Shown: positions 26,306-35,326, counted from the first letter of the stretch. The stretch is DNA of 52,951 nt from Viridibacillus arvi (GCF_001274945.1 NZ_LILB01000001.1:385331-438281); one strand, 5' to 3'. Notes: generated by a model not told the origin, from the letters alone. Program-made: numbers and translations.

Positions 26306-26536
26306 CTATCTATATACTATAAAATTTATATATAGAGTAGTTATACATATAGTTATTAAACTAAACATAGTTATAAATATTATTTTTTGAATTCTTCTTG
26401 GTAATAGTTTAATTACGGCCAATAAGCTACTACTTGCAGCATAAATTGTTTCACTCTCTTTTTCCCATTTAATAAACCATAGTGTGCATCCAAGTGACAA
26501 AACTATCAGTATAATAAACATTAAATGTATCCACAT
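26306..26536 (-). CDS. Small two-TM membrane protein, possibly an immunity-type partner
   Basis: The 76-aa product has two hydrophobic helices (about 4-22 and 53-73) joined by a loop KWEKESETIYAASSS and a basic stretch LPRRIQK. A GGAG site precedes ATG 26536. Directly upstream, 4 nt from the start codon, ends a fragment that reads like the tail of a deaminase-type toxin, so this could be a surviving immunity gene. This is inferred from position only; the family is not recognised. Confidence 0.6.
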   Translation of the reverse strand: MWIHLMFIILIVLSLGCTLWFIKWEKESETIYAASSSLLAVIKLLPRRIQKIIFITMFSLITICITTLYINFIVYR

Positions 26537-26540
26537 TTTT

Positions 26541-26681
26541 TTAAACTCTCCTTGCTACTTTAATAGCCACCTCGTTTATACGCTTGTTAAACGAGCTTAG
26601 TGCTCTAACTTCTCCTTGTATCGTTCCTTTTCCACTATTTGCAACGCCAACTTTTGCTCTTCCAATGTATCTTCCTAATGA
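26541..26681 (-). pseudogene. Fragment resembling a deaminase-toxin domain
   Basis: A 46-codon stretch without a start codon encodes GRAKVGVANSGKGTIQGE, then VRALSSFNKRI and a basic tail, before a TAA 4 nt upstream of the next ATG. The G.A.V...G..RA.S..N pattern resembles the start of nucleotide-deaminase domains at the ends of LXG/polymorphic toxins, but the catalytic His-Glu and Cys-x2-Cys motifs are absent. It is likely a degraded remnant. The family call is tentative. Confidence 0.4.
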
Positions 26682-27000
26682 TCAATCATTTTTATAAAAC
26701 TACACTAACAAACCAAAAAAGTACACCACTATATGAGTGATTCTTTAAAGCCCCGTCAACATAATAAGGCTATTTTTCCACCTTCTTAAACAGTCTATTA
26801 TAGTAATTCTCAATTCTATATTCACTTTCGAATAGTTCTCTCTAATCTTTCACAGAATAGTTTAAATGTTGATTTTGATTTAAATTAAGATGGGTATATT
26901 GCAAAAGTGTTAATTATCGCTGAAATCATTTCAGTAATAAAGGAAATATTCCACCTTACGTCGAAACTGCATTAATAAGAAAAGTTTGAGGAGGTAATAT
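26682..27000. other. Intergenic region, no gene seen
   Basis: Only the GAGGAGG ribosome binding site of the lipoprotein gene at its end is supported. Confidence 0.4.
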
Positions 27001-27564
27001 ATGCGAAAGAAGATTTGGGTATTATTTGTTTTTGGTTTTATGTTGCTTACAGCTTGTTCAAATTCGAATGGTTTTGTAGAACTTCAACATGCAAAAGCTA
27101 ATACTGATACACCTAAGGAAAATGAAAGCAAAGCTGAAAATTCAACTCAAACAATAAAAAAGCTAAAAAAAGAAATTGCTGTTTATAAAATGGAAAAAGA
27201 AAACTTCGCAATTATAAGTAACTTATCTAGAGACTTTGTTCAAGCGCAAAAAACAGGTAATCAAAAGCAATTACAAGCATTAATGGCAAAGGAATTAACG
27301 TTAAAAAATAAAGATAATGGGTTATATGTCATCATAGATAATGTTGATTGGCTTTTATATACTCTTGACGGTAAAAACTATTTAGATGATTGGGTCATTC
27401 AAGGTTACGATTATAATAAAGATAATCAAACATTTAACATCTTTATTAGAGAATTTTATAAAAGTAATAATGTTGAGCTTGTTAGTCCTCCAACATTCCT
27501 ACATTTAGTATTTAAAAAGGTGCATGATGAATGGAAAATCGTTAATTTAGAATTCGACGTATAG
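27001..27564 (+). CDS. Lipoprotein of unknown function
   Basis: The 187-aa protein has a lipoprotein signal (MRKKIWVLFVFGF, lipobox LTAC with Cys19). A polar linker and a short coiled-coil-like helix (IKKLKKEIAVYKMEKENFAI, about 51-70) follow. Then comes an NTF2-like/DUF-type domain with FVQAQKTGNQKQLQALMAKE and a C-terminal DEWKIVNLEFDV strand. This layout of helix, pocket and final W-K-I strand is common in Bacillales lipoproteins. GAGGAGG precedes ATG 27001. Function unknown. Confidence 0.8.
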   Translation: MRKKIWVLFVFGFMLLTACSNSNGFVELQHAKANTDTPKENESKAENSTQTIKKLKKEIAVYKMEKENFAIISNLSRDFVQAQKTGNQKQLQALMAKELTLKNKDNGLYVIIDNVDWLLYTLDGKNYLDDWVIQGYDYNKDNQTFNIFIREFYKSNNVELVSPPTFLHLVFKKVHDEWKIVNLEFDV

Positions 27565-27586
27565 ATCTGAACCGAGATAATGACAT

Positions 27587-27635
27587 AGGGCTACCCTAAA
27601 AGTTGTTTTCACCGACTTTTAGAATAGCCCTTTTT
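27587..27635 (+). terminator. Terminator of the lipoprotein gene
   Basis: A long stem (27587-27603 with 27614-27631) with small internal mismatches is followed by TTTTTAT. It lies between convergent genes. Confidence 0.85.
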
Positions 27636-27661
27636 ATATCTATAAATTTATATTAAAATTT

Positions 27662-28846
27662 TCACTTAGCTCTATAGATAAACATTCTGCTCGTTATTCC
27701 CATGATGACAACGAGCACAAGGAAATACAATGGCATTATTATTAGAGAACCTGTATGCAATTGACTCATTCCGCAAATAATCAATGTAACCAATAAATAA
27801 TAGCCTAAGCTAAATAAAGCTCCTGCTGTTCCAACAACATCTTGAAAATTTACAAGTGCCAAGCTGAGGCAATTAGGTAGGGCGATTCCTATCCCTAGTA
27901 AGAGCAAGAAAATTGCTACCAGAATTACTACTGCGTAGAATACAGTAGGATTCGTTCCTGTTAGTACAATAACTGACAAGAGCGTTGCACCTGCTATCAT
28001 TACTAGACATCCTATATAGATTATCTTTTCTGGTATATAAACAGCTAATAAACGTTTTGATAAGTTAGCTCCTATTATTGAAGACAAGGCTACGACTATC
28101 CCTAAAAAACCATATAAACCTGGCGACATTTTAAAATACTCAATAAAGATAAATGGCGCTTCAGCATAATAGCTAAACAATATACCATTTGTACCTCCTA
28201 TGAGCAATCCAAATGCAATAACCTTTGAATCAGTGATGATCCTCTTTAATACAAGAAAAATACTTATTTTATTTGTAGTAGAAGACGCTCTTGTTTCAGG
28301 TAATGCTGTAAATGCATACAAAAAGATCCCAATACTCATTACAACTAATGTGAAAAACACTGCCTTAAATCCAAAAGCTTGATCAACCCAACCGCCAACT
28401 AACGGTCCTACTGCGGGTGTAAATGCAATGACTGCAGAAATTTGTGCGAACATCACATGACGTTTATGGCCATCAACGCTTTCACGAAGAATTGTTTGCG
28501 TGACAACTGAACCTGTACTTGCTCCAAATGCTTGAAGAAATCGGCTAATTAATAATAGTTCAATTGAGTTCGCCATATAACATAAAAGACTACCTACGCC
28601 ATATGTTACAATTCCCCACAGCATAGCAGGACGACGACCTATTATATCAGACAACCATCCCCAACAAAACACACCTAAAGCAAAACCTGCAAAGTATATA
28701 CTGAGTGTCAGCTGAGTAGCATTGCTGCTAACATTTAAAGCCTTAGAAATATCAGGTAACGATGGTGTATAAATTGTTTCACTAATTTGTGGAAATGCCA
28801 CAAGAATAATCATTAACATTAACGATGGTACTGAGACTTTTTTCAT
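27662..28846 (-). CDS. Bcr/CflA-type MFS drug efflux transporter
   Basis: The 394-aa protein has about 12 transmembrane helices. It shows the DHA1 signature of the Bcr/CflA group: YTPSLPDISKALNVS in the first loop, WGWLSDIIGRRPAMLWG (motif A) and SRFLQAFGAS with AVGPLVGGW (motif C-like). These proton antiporters export drugs such as bicyclomycin or sulfonamides, and also amino acids or arabinose in some cases. GGAGG is about 10 nt before ATG 28846. It is a single gene with no regulator beside it. Confidence 0.9.
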   Translation of the reverse strand: MKKVSVPSLMLMIILVAFPQISETIYTPSLPDISKALNVSSNATQLTLSIYFAGFALGVFCWGWLSDIIGRRPAMLWGIVTYGVGSLLCYMANSIELLLISRFLQAFGASTGSVVTQTILRESVDGHKRHVMFAQISAVIAFTPAVGPLVGGWVDQAFGFKAVFFTLVVMSIGIFLYAFTALPETRASSTTNKISIFLVLKRIITDSKVIAFGLLIGGTNGILFSYYAEAPFIFIEYFKMSPGLYGFLGIVVALSSIIGANLSKRLLAVYIPEKIIYIGCLVMIAGATLLSVIVLTGTNPTVFYAVVILVAIFLLLLGIGIALPNCLSLALVNFQDVVGTAGALFSLGYYLLVTLIICGMSQLHTGSLIIMPLYFLVLVVIMGITSRMFIYRAK

Positions 28847-29214
28847 TTCTAATAACCCTCCTATAACTTAGAAAATCTCAGGTATTACTAATTATCGTAG
28901 CTATGGAATTGGAGGGACCATCATTTTAACTCGTTCAAAAAATAACATGAGCTTACACCTACTTTAATTATTTTGATTACGTATACCTATAGGAGGGTAT
29001 TAACACTTATAGAAATTAGGTTTTCAAACATATAATCTATTATATGTGCCCATTTTTAGAATTACAATATTAATAGGTAATTTGTATGGTAGTGAACTTA
29101 AACGAATTTAAGATTCTACTCTACCGACACGTTTCCAATTTTCTCTATTATCAAAGAATTGTTGAGAATACATAAGTAATGTTATTTGTTTCAAATCTAT
29201 ACCTTTTACAAAAC
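28847..29214. other. Intergenic region with an AT-rich palindrome
   Basis: ACATATAA-TCTA-TTATATGT at 29028-29047 is a perfect inverted repeat, but its AT-richness makes chance plausible. No gene is seen. Confidence 0.35.
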
Positions 29215-29249
29215 AAAAATACCCCAGCATTAAATGCTGAGGTATTTTT
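29215..29249 (-). terminator. Terminator of the 29259-29564 gene
   Basis: Stem 29215-29230 pairs with 29234-29249 around a TAA loop with one internal mismatch; a T-run lies on the minus side. Confidence 0.75.
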
Positions 29250-29258
29250 ATTTACTCA

Positions 29259-29564
29259 TTATTTACGATAAGAATTGATTAGACTTTGCTGCCATGATTG
29301 GAATTTATCTTTATAATGGCTAGACTTTTCTTTAAATCCTTGCCATCTACTTGCCGTTTTTTGCTTCATATGAGCAAATCTTAATTTAAAATTGGGTTTG
29401 AATTGAGGTTTCTTAAAGAGTTTTATCTGACCTGTTTCAAGTTCATCTTCAAGTATTTCAATCGCACGATCTATATTCGCCTCTTTCATTCCTATTCGTG
29501 AATCCAAAAGAAGCAAAGGGATCAAACATAGAATCACGAGTACAAGTAAAAACAAAATTAACAT
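29259..29564 (-). CDS. Single-TM small protein with basic cytoplasmic tail
   Basis: The 101-aa product starts with a very hydrophobic helix (LILFLLVLVILCLIPLLLL, about 2-20), followed by a short acidic helix (ANIDRAIEILEDELETG) and a long basic, aromatic tail rich in K, F and W. It probably sits in the membrane with the tail inside. AAGGGG precedes ATG 29564. It lies downstream of the second sigma/anti-sigma pair on the same strand (gap 134 nt), so co-regulation is possible. Unrecognised family. Confidence 0.65.
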   Translation of the reverse strand: MLILFLLVLVILCLIPLLLLDSRIGMKEANIDRAIEILEDELETGQIKLFKKPQFKPNFKLRFAHMKQKTASRWQGFKEKSSHYKDKFQSWQQSLINSYRK

Positions 29565-29698
29565 TTCTTAATCCCCTTCCGTCATAAATTTCTTGATTAA
29601 CATGTATTTCCCTTTTTTGTATACCTAGAAACATCATTGGGAAGTTCATCATTATTTATTCGTCGAAATTTAGATTATTAGGGCGATTTAGAGTATGG

Positions 29699-30700
29699 TT
29701 AGTGAATGATGACGATTAACATAGAAATCAGTAATAAGTAAATAATGATTTGTATGCTTAAATACAACTTATAATTTTGTTGTACTTTTAAATCATGATG
29801 TTCACGAATGAATATCCAATCAAAATAAAATTTGCTCAAAATAGCCATTGTTAGGATGGATAATAACACCAAGATATTAATAGGCTGATAATAAAAAGCA
29901 AGACTTACAATTGCTAGTAGACAAACAACCACTATAATCAATTGGATAATCCAATCTCGATTTTTTCGTTGTAGTTTTGGAATACTAGGAATATAAGATA
30001 ACTTTAACACTAAATATTCGATTAACCTCATTAATGCAGGAATAATATTCAACATTATTAATATATAAAAGGGTTTCATATTTAATTTAAACAGAAATAA
30101 ATCGATGAAATCCTCATCAAAATTGCCGGACTTTGTATTGATTTCAAAATAATGATTTGTTTCCATGTCTCTTAAAATTGATTGCTCACCAGGATTTTTA
30201 TATATTTTTATATGCCATTCCCGTCCATCTCTTGCTTGCAAAATTAGATCATTAAAAGGTTCAAGTTCATTCTTATTTATATGCTGAACTTCTTTTAAAT
30301 GACTAAAATAATTGCTGAATGTTGAAAGTTGTTGTTGGTCTTCAATAGTATTCATATCCAAGTAAAGTTTTGAAGCTCTTGCTAAAAAGCTGTCGGAATT
30401 TACATCTTTTGACCAATCAACATAATATATGCGTTCTAGCTCCACTGTAGAAGTAAAATTGGTTAATGACTCAGTAGCTGTTGTTAATGCTGTCTTTTGT
30501 AAAGGCCCATTAAGAGTTGTCAGAAGTAAGATGATACAGACAACAACAGTGGATGCAAGTACTACAGGAACTTGCCAATTTACTTTCTTTGTGGGTATAC
30601 TGTCAATCCGATTCGAAAGTTTTTCTAGTGTGTGTAACTTCTCCTGTTGTGAACGCTTTATTGTATTTAATTTCTGTAATTTGTCATCTAAACGATCCAT
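29699..30700 (-). CDS. Membrane anti-sigma-like protein, copy 2
   Basis: The 333-aa protein has a basic cytoplasmic N-terminus of about 42 residues, a transmembrane helix at about 43-61, a large extracytoplasmic domain (to about 210) and four C-terminal transmembrane helices, as in the protein at 22163-23134. Three ATG codons lie in a row; the third (30700) has the best distance to GGGGG and is chosen. It overlaps the sigma gene by 17 nt. The role as a membrane-bound partner of the sigma factor is inferred from layout. Confidence 0.75.
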   Translation of the reverse strand: MDRLDDKLQKLNTIKRSQQEKLHTLEKLSNRIDSIPTKKVNWQVPVVLASTVVVCIILLLTTLNGPLQKTALTTATESLTNFTSTVELERIYYVDWSKDVNSDSFLARASKLYLDMNTIEDQQQLSTFSNYFSHLKEVQHINKNELEPFNDLILQARDGREWHIKIYKNPGEQSILRDMETNHYFEINTKSGNFDEDFIDLFLFKLNMKPFYILIMLNIIPALMRLIEYLVLKLSYIPSIPKLQRKNRDWIIQLIIVVVCLLAIVSLAFYYQPINILVLLSILTMAILSKFYFDWIFIREHHDLKVQQNYKLYLSIQIIIYLLLISMLIVIIH

Positions 30701-31205
30701 CATCATGACCCCCTTCTTGTAAAATCTTTTGTAGTGCTGCGATTGCACGAACTGTGTTATTTTTAACCTTTGCCTCCGTGCATTCAAGGAACTGGGCTGT
30801 TTCTTTCACTGATAATCCTTCGATTTTACGTAACACAATCGTTTCTCTATGACTTATTTTCAACTTTCTTAAAGCCCCATAAAGAATCACCATTTCCTCA
30901 CCTGTTTCAACTACTTCCATCGGCGTTTGTGTATCGTCTTGATAATCCATCTTATGAGTAAGAGGTAAGAACTGAATTAATCGCTTCTTGCGATAATGAT
31001 CATAGACAAGGTTTCTCGCTATTCGCTTTAGCCAAGTAGTGACTGCGGCTTCGTTCCGGAACGTTTGAAATTGCTTAATTGCTTTAAAAAACGTTTCCTG
31101 CGTCAAATCTTCGGCAAGTTCCTTATTATTAACCATGAAAAATATGTATTTATAAATGCCATCACTATGTGAAATATAGAGCTTCTTAAACGGTTCTTGC
31201 ATCAT
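30684..31205 (-). CDS. ECF sigma factor, copy 2
   Basis: This ECF sigma factor of about 173 aa has region 2 (NKELAEDLTQETFFKAIKQF, TWLKRIARNLVYDHYRKK) and region 4 (IVLRKIEGLSVKETAQFLEC, TEAKVKNNTVRAIAAL). It shares most of its conserved core with the factor at 23118-23636, so the two arose by duplication. Two ATGs (31205, 31202) follow GGGGGG; the first is given. The gene overlaps its anti-sigma-like partner. Target promoters are unknown. Confidence 0.93.
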   Translation of the reverse strand: MMQEPFKKLYISHSDGIYKYIFFMVNNKELAEDLTQETFFKAIKQFQTFRNEAAVTTWLKRIARNLVYDHYRKKRLIQFLPLTHKMDYQDDTQTPMEVVETGEEMVILYGALRKLKISHRETIVLRKIEGLSVKETAQFLECTEAKVKNNTVRAIAALQKILQEGGHDDGSFR

Positions 31206-31224
31206 CAAATCCCCCCTTTCATTA

Positions 31225-31231
31225 ATAGACG
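31225..31231 (-). promoter_or_regulatory. CGTCTAT motif, likely ECF-type -10 of copy 2
   Basis: CGTCTAT lies 20 bp before the sigma start on the minus strand, in a similar setting (CGTCTATTAATG... with a G-rich RBS) to copy 1. This suggests both cassettes use related promoters. Confidence 0.45.
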
Positions 31232-31290
31232 AACGACTTTGCATTCGGAATCAATTAATCTTAAATTTTGAATTAGATTTTTTATTTCAT

Positions 31291-31340
31291 AGCAAATAAA
31301 AAGAAACTATTTTGAACAAAAACCGTTCAAAATGTTTCTT
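31291..31340 (-). terminator. Hairpin terminator between GNAT pseudogene and ECF copy 2
   Basis: A stem of about 16 bp with one mismatch (31301-31317 with 31325-31340) is followed on the minus strand by TTTTTATTTG. Confidence 0.8.
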
Positions 31341-31418
31341 CTAAATGAACTGTTAAATTAGCTTTTATAAAAAGTTATTATTTGATAATAAAACAACATT
31401 GCACTATGTATACCTTTA

Positions 31419-31845
31419 TTAAATCGATTTAGACATTGTTATATTCGTAATTTCATAGCCTAACTTTTCAAATAATCCACGCGCAATTTTGTTATGACCA
31501 AATACATGTATTCAGGGATATGGTAAGCAAGCTATGAAAGAAGCCGCCCTTGTTGTGGCTCATAAATGATAAAGTCGTAAATAAAGCCTTCATTTGGATT
31601 TGTAGTTGATGTTTGAGCAATCCAAATCAAACTACTAATTGTTGGTTGTGAAAGATAGAGAATAAATGATTATGATCTGATTTCTCATCTTTTGGTAACA
31701 AACGAGAAAATTCTTTTTTAGAGAGATCAATTGCTACATCTTCACTCCAATTGCCTGATGTTACTTTGTCTTTTGCAAAGTCTTCAATACCAAAAGACAA
31801 ATACTGGTTAAAATCTTCTTGATTCATCAGTTTTAATGTAATCAC
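31419..31845 (-). pseudogene. GNAT acetyltransferase pseudogene with an internal inversion
   Basis: The N-terminal part (GTG 31845, AGGGGGGG upstream) reads to LFSIFHNQQLVV, then shifts frame by one base near 31627; restoring one G gives QQLVGLIWIA. The frame continues to NEGFIYDFIIYEPQQG. The next expected residues, QGYGKQAMKEA, are encoded on the opposite strand at 31513-31546. The minus-strand frame then resumes with HVFGHNKIARGLFEKLGYEI and a stop at 31419. About 12 codons between the inverted part and HVFGHN are missing. It is thus a GNAT gene broken by a frameshift, a small inversion and a deletion. Confidence 0.85.
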
Positions 31846-31989
31846 TTATTACCCCCCCTAATATTTTGATAATTCTACCTTTTTATCATATCAAATTAAA
31901 ATACTATAAAAAGTAAATCGTATAACATTGCTAGAAGGCAGTATAAATGAGGTCGGAGTTTAGCTATACATTGAAATGCTTTACATAAA

Positions 31990-32016
31990 AAAAGAGTTGA
32001 CTAATGTCAGCTCTCT
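31990..32016 (-). terminator. Terminator of the permuted-papain gene
   Basis: A 9-bp stem with one G-U pair (31993-32001 with 32006-32014) is followed on the minus strand by a T-run. Confidence 0.7.
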
Positions 32017-32021
32017 TTTAA

Positions 32022-32570
32022 TTAGATTTTACTTTTAATAGGTTCATATTCTAACAGCATTCCTTCATATACCACTTCAAATCCTGGTAAATTTCTAAAA
32101 TCATTTGGTGTAACTAATGATGTTCGTTTATCCCAAAAGATAATACCCGCTCTATTTAAAACTTCCCCTACAAACTGAGAACAAAAAAATGAATTCCGGG
32201 GTTCAATAGGTTCATTAAATGCCACACCAACTATTCCTAGTAAATTATAATAATACAGGTTTTTATTTTTCTCGAATTTATCAATTATGCTCTTCAATTT
32301 TTCTAATTTTTCTTCATCCACTTCTAATTTATATAGAACACATTTTGTTTGTGGATATGCTCTATATATACCTTCAAATACATCTTCTTTCACAAACCCA
32401 CTATTTATAGGGTTTCTTGGATTCCTTCTTCCGAAACTGTACATTTCATTTAAATTCAAATCAAAAGCGATGGATGCGTGATTGTAAGGAGCTTTTGTAT
32501 ATTGTTTTATGGTTTTCGAAAAAAGAGTACCCGTATCTGTTAATAGAATATAAATATATTTCTTTTTCAA
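32022..32570 (-). CDS. Permuted papain-fold (YiiX/YebB-like) cysteine hydrolase
   Basis: The 182-aa protein resembles YiiX/YebB-type NlpC/P60 relatives with a circularly permuted active site: the His comes first (APYNHASIAFD) and the Cys later (NSFFCSQFVGEVLNRAG), with a conserved P-x-D-F-RNLP near the end. Such enzymes hydrolyse amide or ester bonds in cell-wall or lipid-like substrates. There is no signal peptide. TTG 32570 is chosen because GGAGG is 9 nt upstream; ATG 32594 would add eight residues but lacks a site. Single gene. Confidence 0.8.
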   Translation of the reverse strand: MKKKYIYILLTDTGTLFSKTIKQYTKAPYNHASIAFDLNLNEMYSFGRRNPRNPINSGFVKEDVFEGIYRAYPQTKCVLYKLEVDEEKLEKLKSIIDKFEKNKNLYYYNLLGIVGVAFNEPIEPRNSFFCSQFVGEVLNRAGIIFWDKRTSLVTPNDFRNLPGFEVVYEGMLLEYEPIKSKI

Positions 32571-32978
32571 ATTGAGTTTCCTCCATTTTACCATCTAATT
32601 GATATGAGAAAAAATCCTCCTGTTTAAGATACACATAAAACTAAACAAAAAATTTAGGTTATTTCTCATTTTCGTAATTTTTATGTTCTTTTCTCTCATA
32701 TGAAATAACTAACTTAATTCCACTAATCATCAATTGCAAATAGAAATTAAACTTTTGTATAAGTGCGATACCAAAACGAGCATTCAATAATATTAACTCA
32801 AATCCTATTTACATTCTTTAGTGTGTTAGTATCTTTATTATAAATATGAAATCTTAAAAATACCTTAAGTCAATTTAAAGAATCCTTAAGTCAAATAAAA
32901 GAATTCTTAAATTGAACTTGTTAGATTTAGTTTGATTTTTATTCGATTTAAACTTATCCATATAGCTATACATGAAAA
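32571..32978. other. Intergenic region with a degenerate tandem repeat
   Basis: Three related units of about 20-21 bp, centred on CCTTAAGTCAA, CCTTAAGTCAA and TCTTAAATTGA, run from 32861 to about 32920. No gene is supported; a 49-codon open stretch (32659-32808) lacks a start with RBS. Confidence 0.45.
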
Positions 32979-33016
32979 GAACCTACTTTGAACAAAGATT
33001 GCTCAAAGTAGGCTCT
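32979..33016 (-). terminator. Terminator of lpd
   Basis: A stem of about 14 bp (32979-32992 with 33003-33016) is followed on the minus strand by TTTTC. Confidence 0.8.
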
Positions 33017-33055
33017 GATTTGTGGCTATTTATATTTTCAAAATATAGTTATACT

Positions 33056-34450
33056 TTATACTTTCACAATATGAATTGGTCTCCCTATAATTACCTCAGC
33101 TGCTTCCATAGTAATCTCCCCTAAAGTTGGGTGAGCATGGATTGTTAATGCGATATCTTCTGCAGTCATACCGGCTTCAATCGCAAGTGCCATTTCTGCG
33201 ATCATATCAGATGCACCAGTACCTACGATTTGAGCACCAATTAATAAGTTATCTTCTTTACGTGCTACAAGTTTCACAAAACCTTCAGTTGCGTTTAAAG
33301 CTAATGCACGGCCGTTTGCAGCGAAAGGGAATTTCGCTGTATTCACTTCGATACCTTCTGCTTTTGCTTGCTCCTCATTGAAACCAACAGTTGCAAGTTC
33401 TGGATCTGTAAAGCATACGGCTGGGATTGCTAAATAATCTACAATTGAATTTTCGCCAGCGATTGCTTCTGCAGCCACTTTACCTTCATAAGAAGCTTTA
33501 TGTGCAAGTTGTGGACCAGATATGATATCGCCAATTGCATAAATGTTAGGTACTGTAGTACGACATTGTTTATCTACTTTTAATAAACCTCGTTCAGCGA
33601 ATTCGATACCTGCTGCTTCAAGACCTAATTTATCCGTATTTGGACGGCGACCTACAGTTACTAATACATAGTTAGCCTCAACTGTTTTTTCTTCTCCGTC
33701 AGCTTCATACGTTACAACTACGCCGTTTTCATTTTCTTCTACGCCTTTAGCTAATGCGCCAACCACAACTTCTACGCCTTTTTTCTTTAAACCTTTTTTC
33801 ACAATTTGTGTCATTTGTTTTTCGAAACCAGCTAAGATGTCATTACCGCCTTCAATGATTGTTACTTGAGAACCTAAATTCGCGTAAGCAGAACCTAGCT
33901 CTGTACCGATGTAACCCCCACCAATGACAACTAATTTTTTTGGTACTTCTGGTAAAGTAAGGGCATCAGTTGAGTTGATTACGCGTTCAGTAAATTTGAA
34001 TGTAGGAATTTCAACCGGTCGAGAACCTGTTGCAATGATTGCGTTTTTGAATCTATAAGTTTGTTCGTTGTCACCATCAATTACACGTACAGTGTTTGCA
34101 TTTACAAAATATGCTTCACCGTTCACGATGTCGATTTTATTACCTTTTAATAGACCTTTAACGCCGCCTACTAATTTAGAAACTACTCCGTTTTTAAATT
34201 CTTGCACTTTTGCCCAGTTAAGTTTTACTTCTTGTGCAACAACACCCATATCACCTGAATGCTTTGCTTGCTCAAAACGGTGCCCTACTGAAATCAGCAC
34301 TTTTGATGGGATACAACCGACATTCGAGCAAACTCCTCCTAAATACTCTCTCTCTATAATCGTTACGTTTTGCCCCTTCTGACTAGCGCGAATAGCTGCC
34401 ACATATCCTCCTGGTCCTGCACCAATTACAAGCGTATCAATATACTTCAT
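33056..34450 (-). CDS. lpd: Dihydrolipoyl dehydrogenase
   Basis: The 464-aa flavoprotein reoxidises dihydrolipoyl groups with NAD+. It has the FAD motif [19 protein letters not shown], the redox disulfide [13 protein letters not shown], the NAD motif [17 protein letters not shown], and the C-terminal catalytic His in HAHPTLGE. The residue after the first Cys is Ser where Leu is usual. No E1 or E2 gene is near. It overlaps the preceding alpha/beta hydrolase gene by 14 nt, so the two are co-translated, behind a TetR gene. It is probably an additional Lpd and not the main pyruvate dehydrogenase E3. Confidence 0.93.
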   Translation of the reverse strand: MKYIDTLVIGAGPGGYVAAIRASQKGQNVTIIEREYLGGVCSNVGCIPSKVLISVGHRFEQAKHSGDMGVVAQEVKLNWAKVQEFKNGVVSKLVGGVKGLLKGNKIDIVNGEAYFVNANTVRVIDGDNEQTYRFKNAIIATGSRPVEIPTFKFTERVINSTDALTLPEVPKKLVVIGGGYIGTELGSAYANLGSQVTIIEGGNDILAGFEKQMTQIVKKGLKKKGVEVVVGALAKGVEENENGVVVTYEADGEEKTVEANYVLVTVGRRPNTDKLGLEAAGIEFAERGLLKVDKQCRTTVPNIYAIGDIISGPQLAHKASYEGKVAAEAIAGENSIVDYLAIPAVCFTDPELATVGFNEEQAKAEGIEVNTAKFPFAANGRALALNATEGFVKLVARKEDNLLIGAQIVGTGASDMIAEMALAIEAGMTAEDIALTIHAHPTLGEITMEAAEVIIGRPIHIVKV

Positions 34451-35309
34451 CTACTGTATCCCCCTCATGATTTGCTATAAAATGAAAAACGTTATCCCAA
34501 AAATTTTTATCTTTTACACAATTGTGGTGACCTTTTGTTGCAACTTTTATTACTTGTTTAAAGTTGCTATTATTTAATAGGACATCCACATTTGTAATCG
34601 GTACTTTTTTATCTTGAATAGAGTGTATGGCAAGAGATGGAGACTGTTGGTTTTTTAATATTCTTTCTAAACACCATTCTTTTCTAGCTTTTAAAAAGAC
34701 ACCTCCCCGAAATAGAAACCAACTGACAAATAGCCATCCAAAAGGAATATAAGGAAGTTTTACTTTTTCGGCCATTGATTTACTAATACTTTTTAATGAT
34801 GTAGGCATTGAATCAGTAATTAGTGCTTGAATTCTCAAATCTGTAGAATTCACAATACTTGCTGCTACACCACCCATTGAATGGCCTAAAACATAGATTT
34901 TCTTACTATTAATATCTGACCTCTCCCAAACATAATCAATCGTTGCTGTTATACTTTGGACAAACGATTCAATACTCACTTGTTTTTCTAATGACTCACT
35001 TTGCCCATGACCAAGAACATCCACAATTATTACGTCGTAACCGCTAGCTAATAAGGGATCGACATATCGTAACATGTCTGATTTATTAGAACTCCATCCA
35101 TGTATTAATAGAAAGCAACCTCTTGCCCTCTCACTTTTAATAAGCCATCCTCGGATTGTTCCAATACTCAGCTCAATCTCAATGGCTTCATAAGTTGAAT
35201 TCGGGTATTTTTTAAACGCTTTTACTTTCGGTGTAAAAATATGCAGTATGATATATCTCCTCAAAAATAAAATAATTACTACGAAAGCAATGAATACTAT
35301 ATATTTCAT
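34437..35309 (-). CDS. Membrane-anchored alpha/beta hydrolase
   Basis: The 290-aa protein has an N-terminal transmembrane helix ([13 protein letters not shown]) and an alpha/beta hydrolase domain: oxyanion LIHGWSSNK, nucleophile GHSMGG, acid in HSIQDKKVP and catalytic His in TKGHHNCV. Its natural substrate is unknown. It is translated in overlap with lpd and lies 59 nt downstream of a TetR gene. A copy of the likely TetR operator precedes it. Confidence 0.88.
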   Translation of the reverse strand: MKYIVFIAFVVIILFLRRYIILHIFTPKVKAFKKYPNSTYEAIEIELSIGTIRGWLIKSERARGCFLLIHGWSSNKSDMLRYVDPLLASGYDVIIVDVLGHGQSESLEKQVSIESFVQSITATIDYVWERSDINSKKIYVLGHSMGGVAASIVNSTDLRIQALITDSMPTSLKSISKSMAEKVKLPYIPFGWLFVSWFLFRGGVFLKARKEWCLERILKNQQSPSLAIHSIQDKKVPITNVDVLLNNSNFKQVIKVATKGHHNCVKDKNFWDNVFHFIANHEGDTVDEVY

Positions 35310-35326
35310 AATAATCCCCCTTAAAA

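Noticed and set aside
29028-29047. Perfect AT-rich palindrome
   Set aside because: The arms contain almost only A and T, and no promoter or gene start is near, so chance is likely.
31513-31546. The inverted GNAT segment as a phase-variable switch
   Set aside because: The bordering repeats are only 4 bp and the gene also carries a frameshift and a deletion, so restoring the orientation would not restore the gene.
32659-32808. 49-codon hydrophobic frame on the minus strand
   Set aside because: No start with a ribosome binding site was found and no family is recognised.
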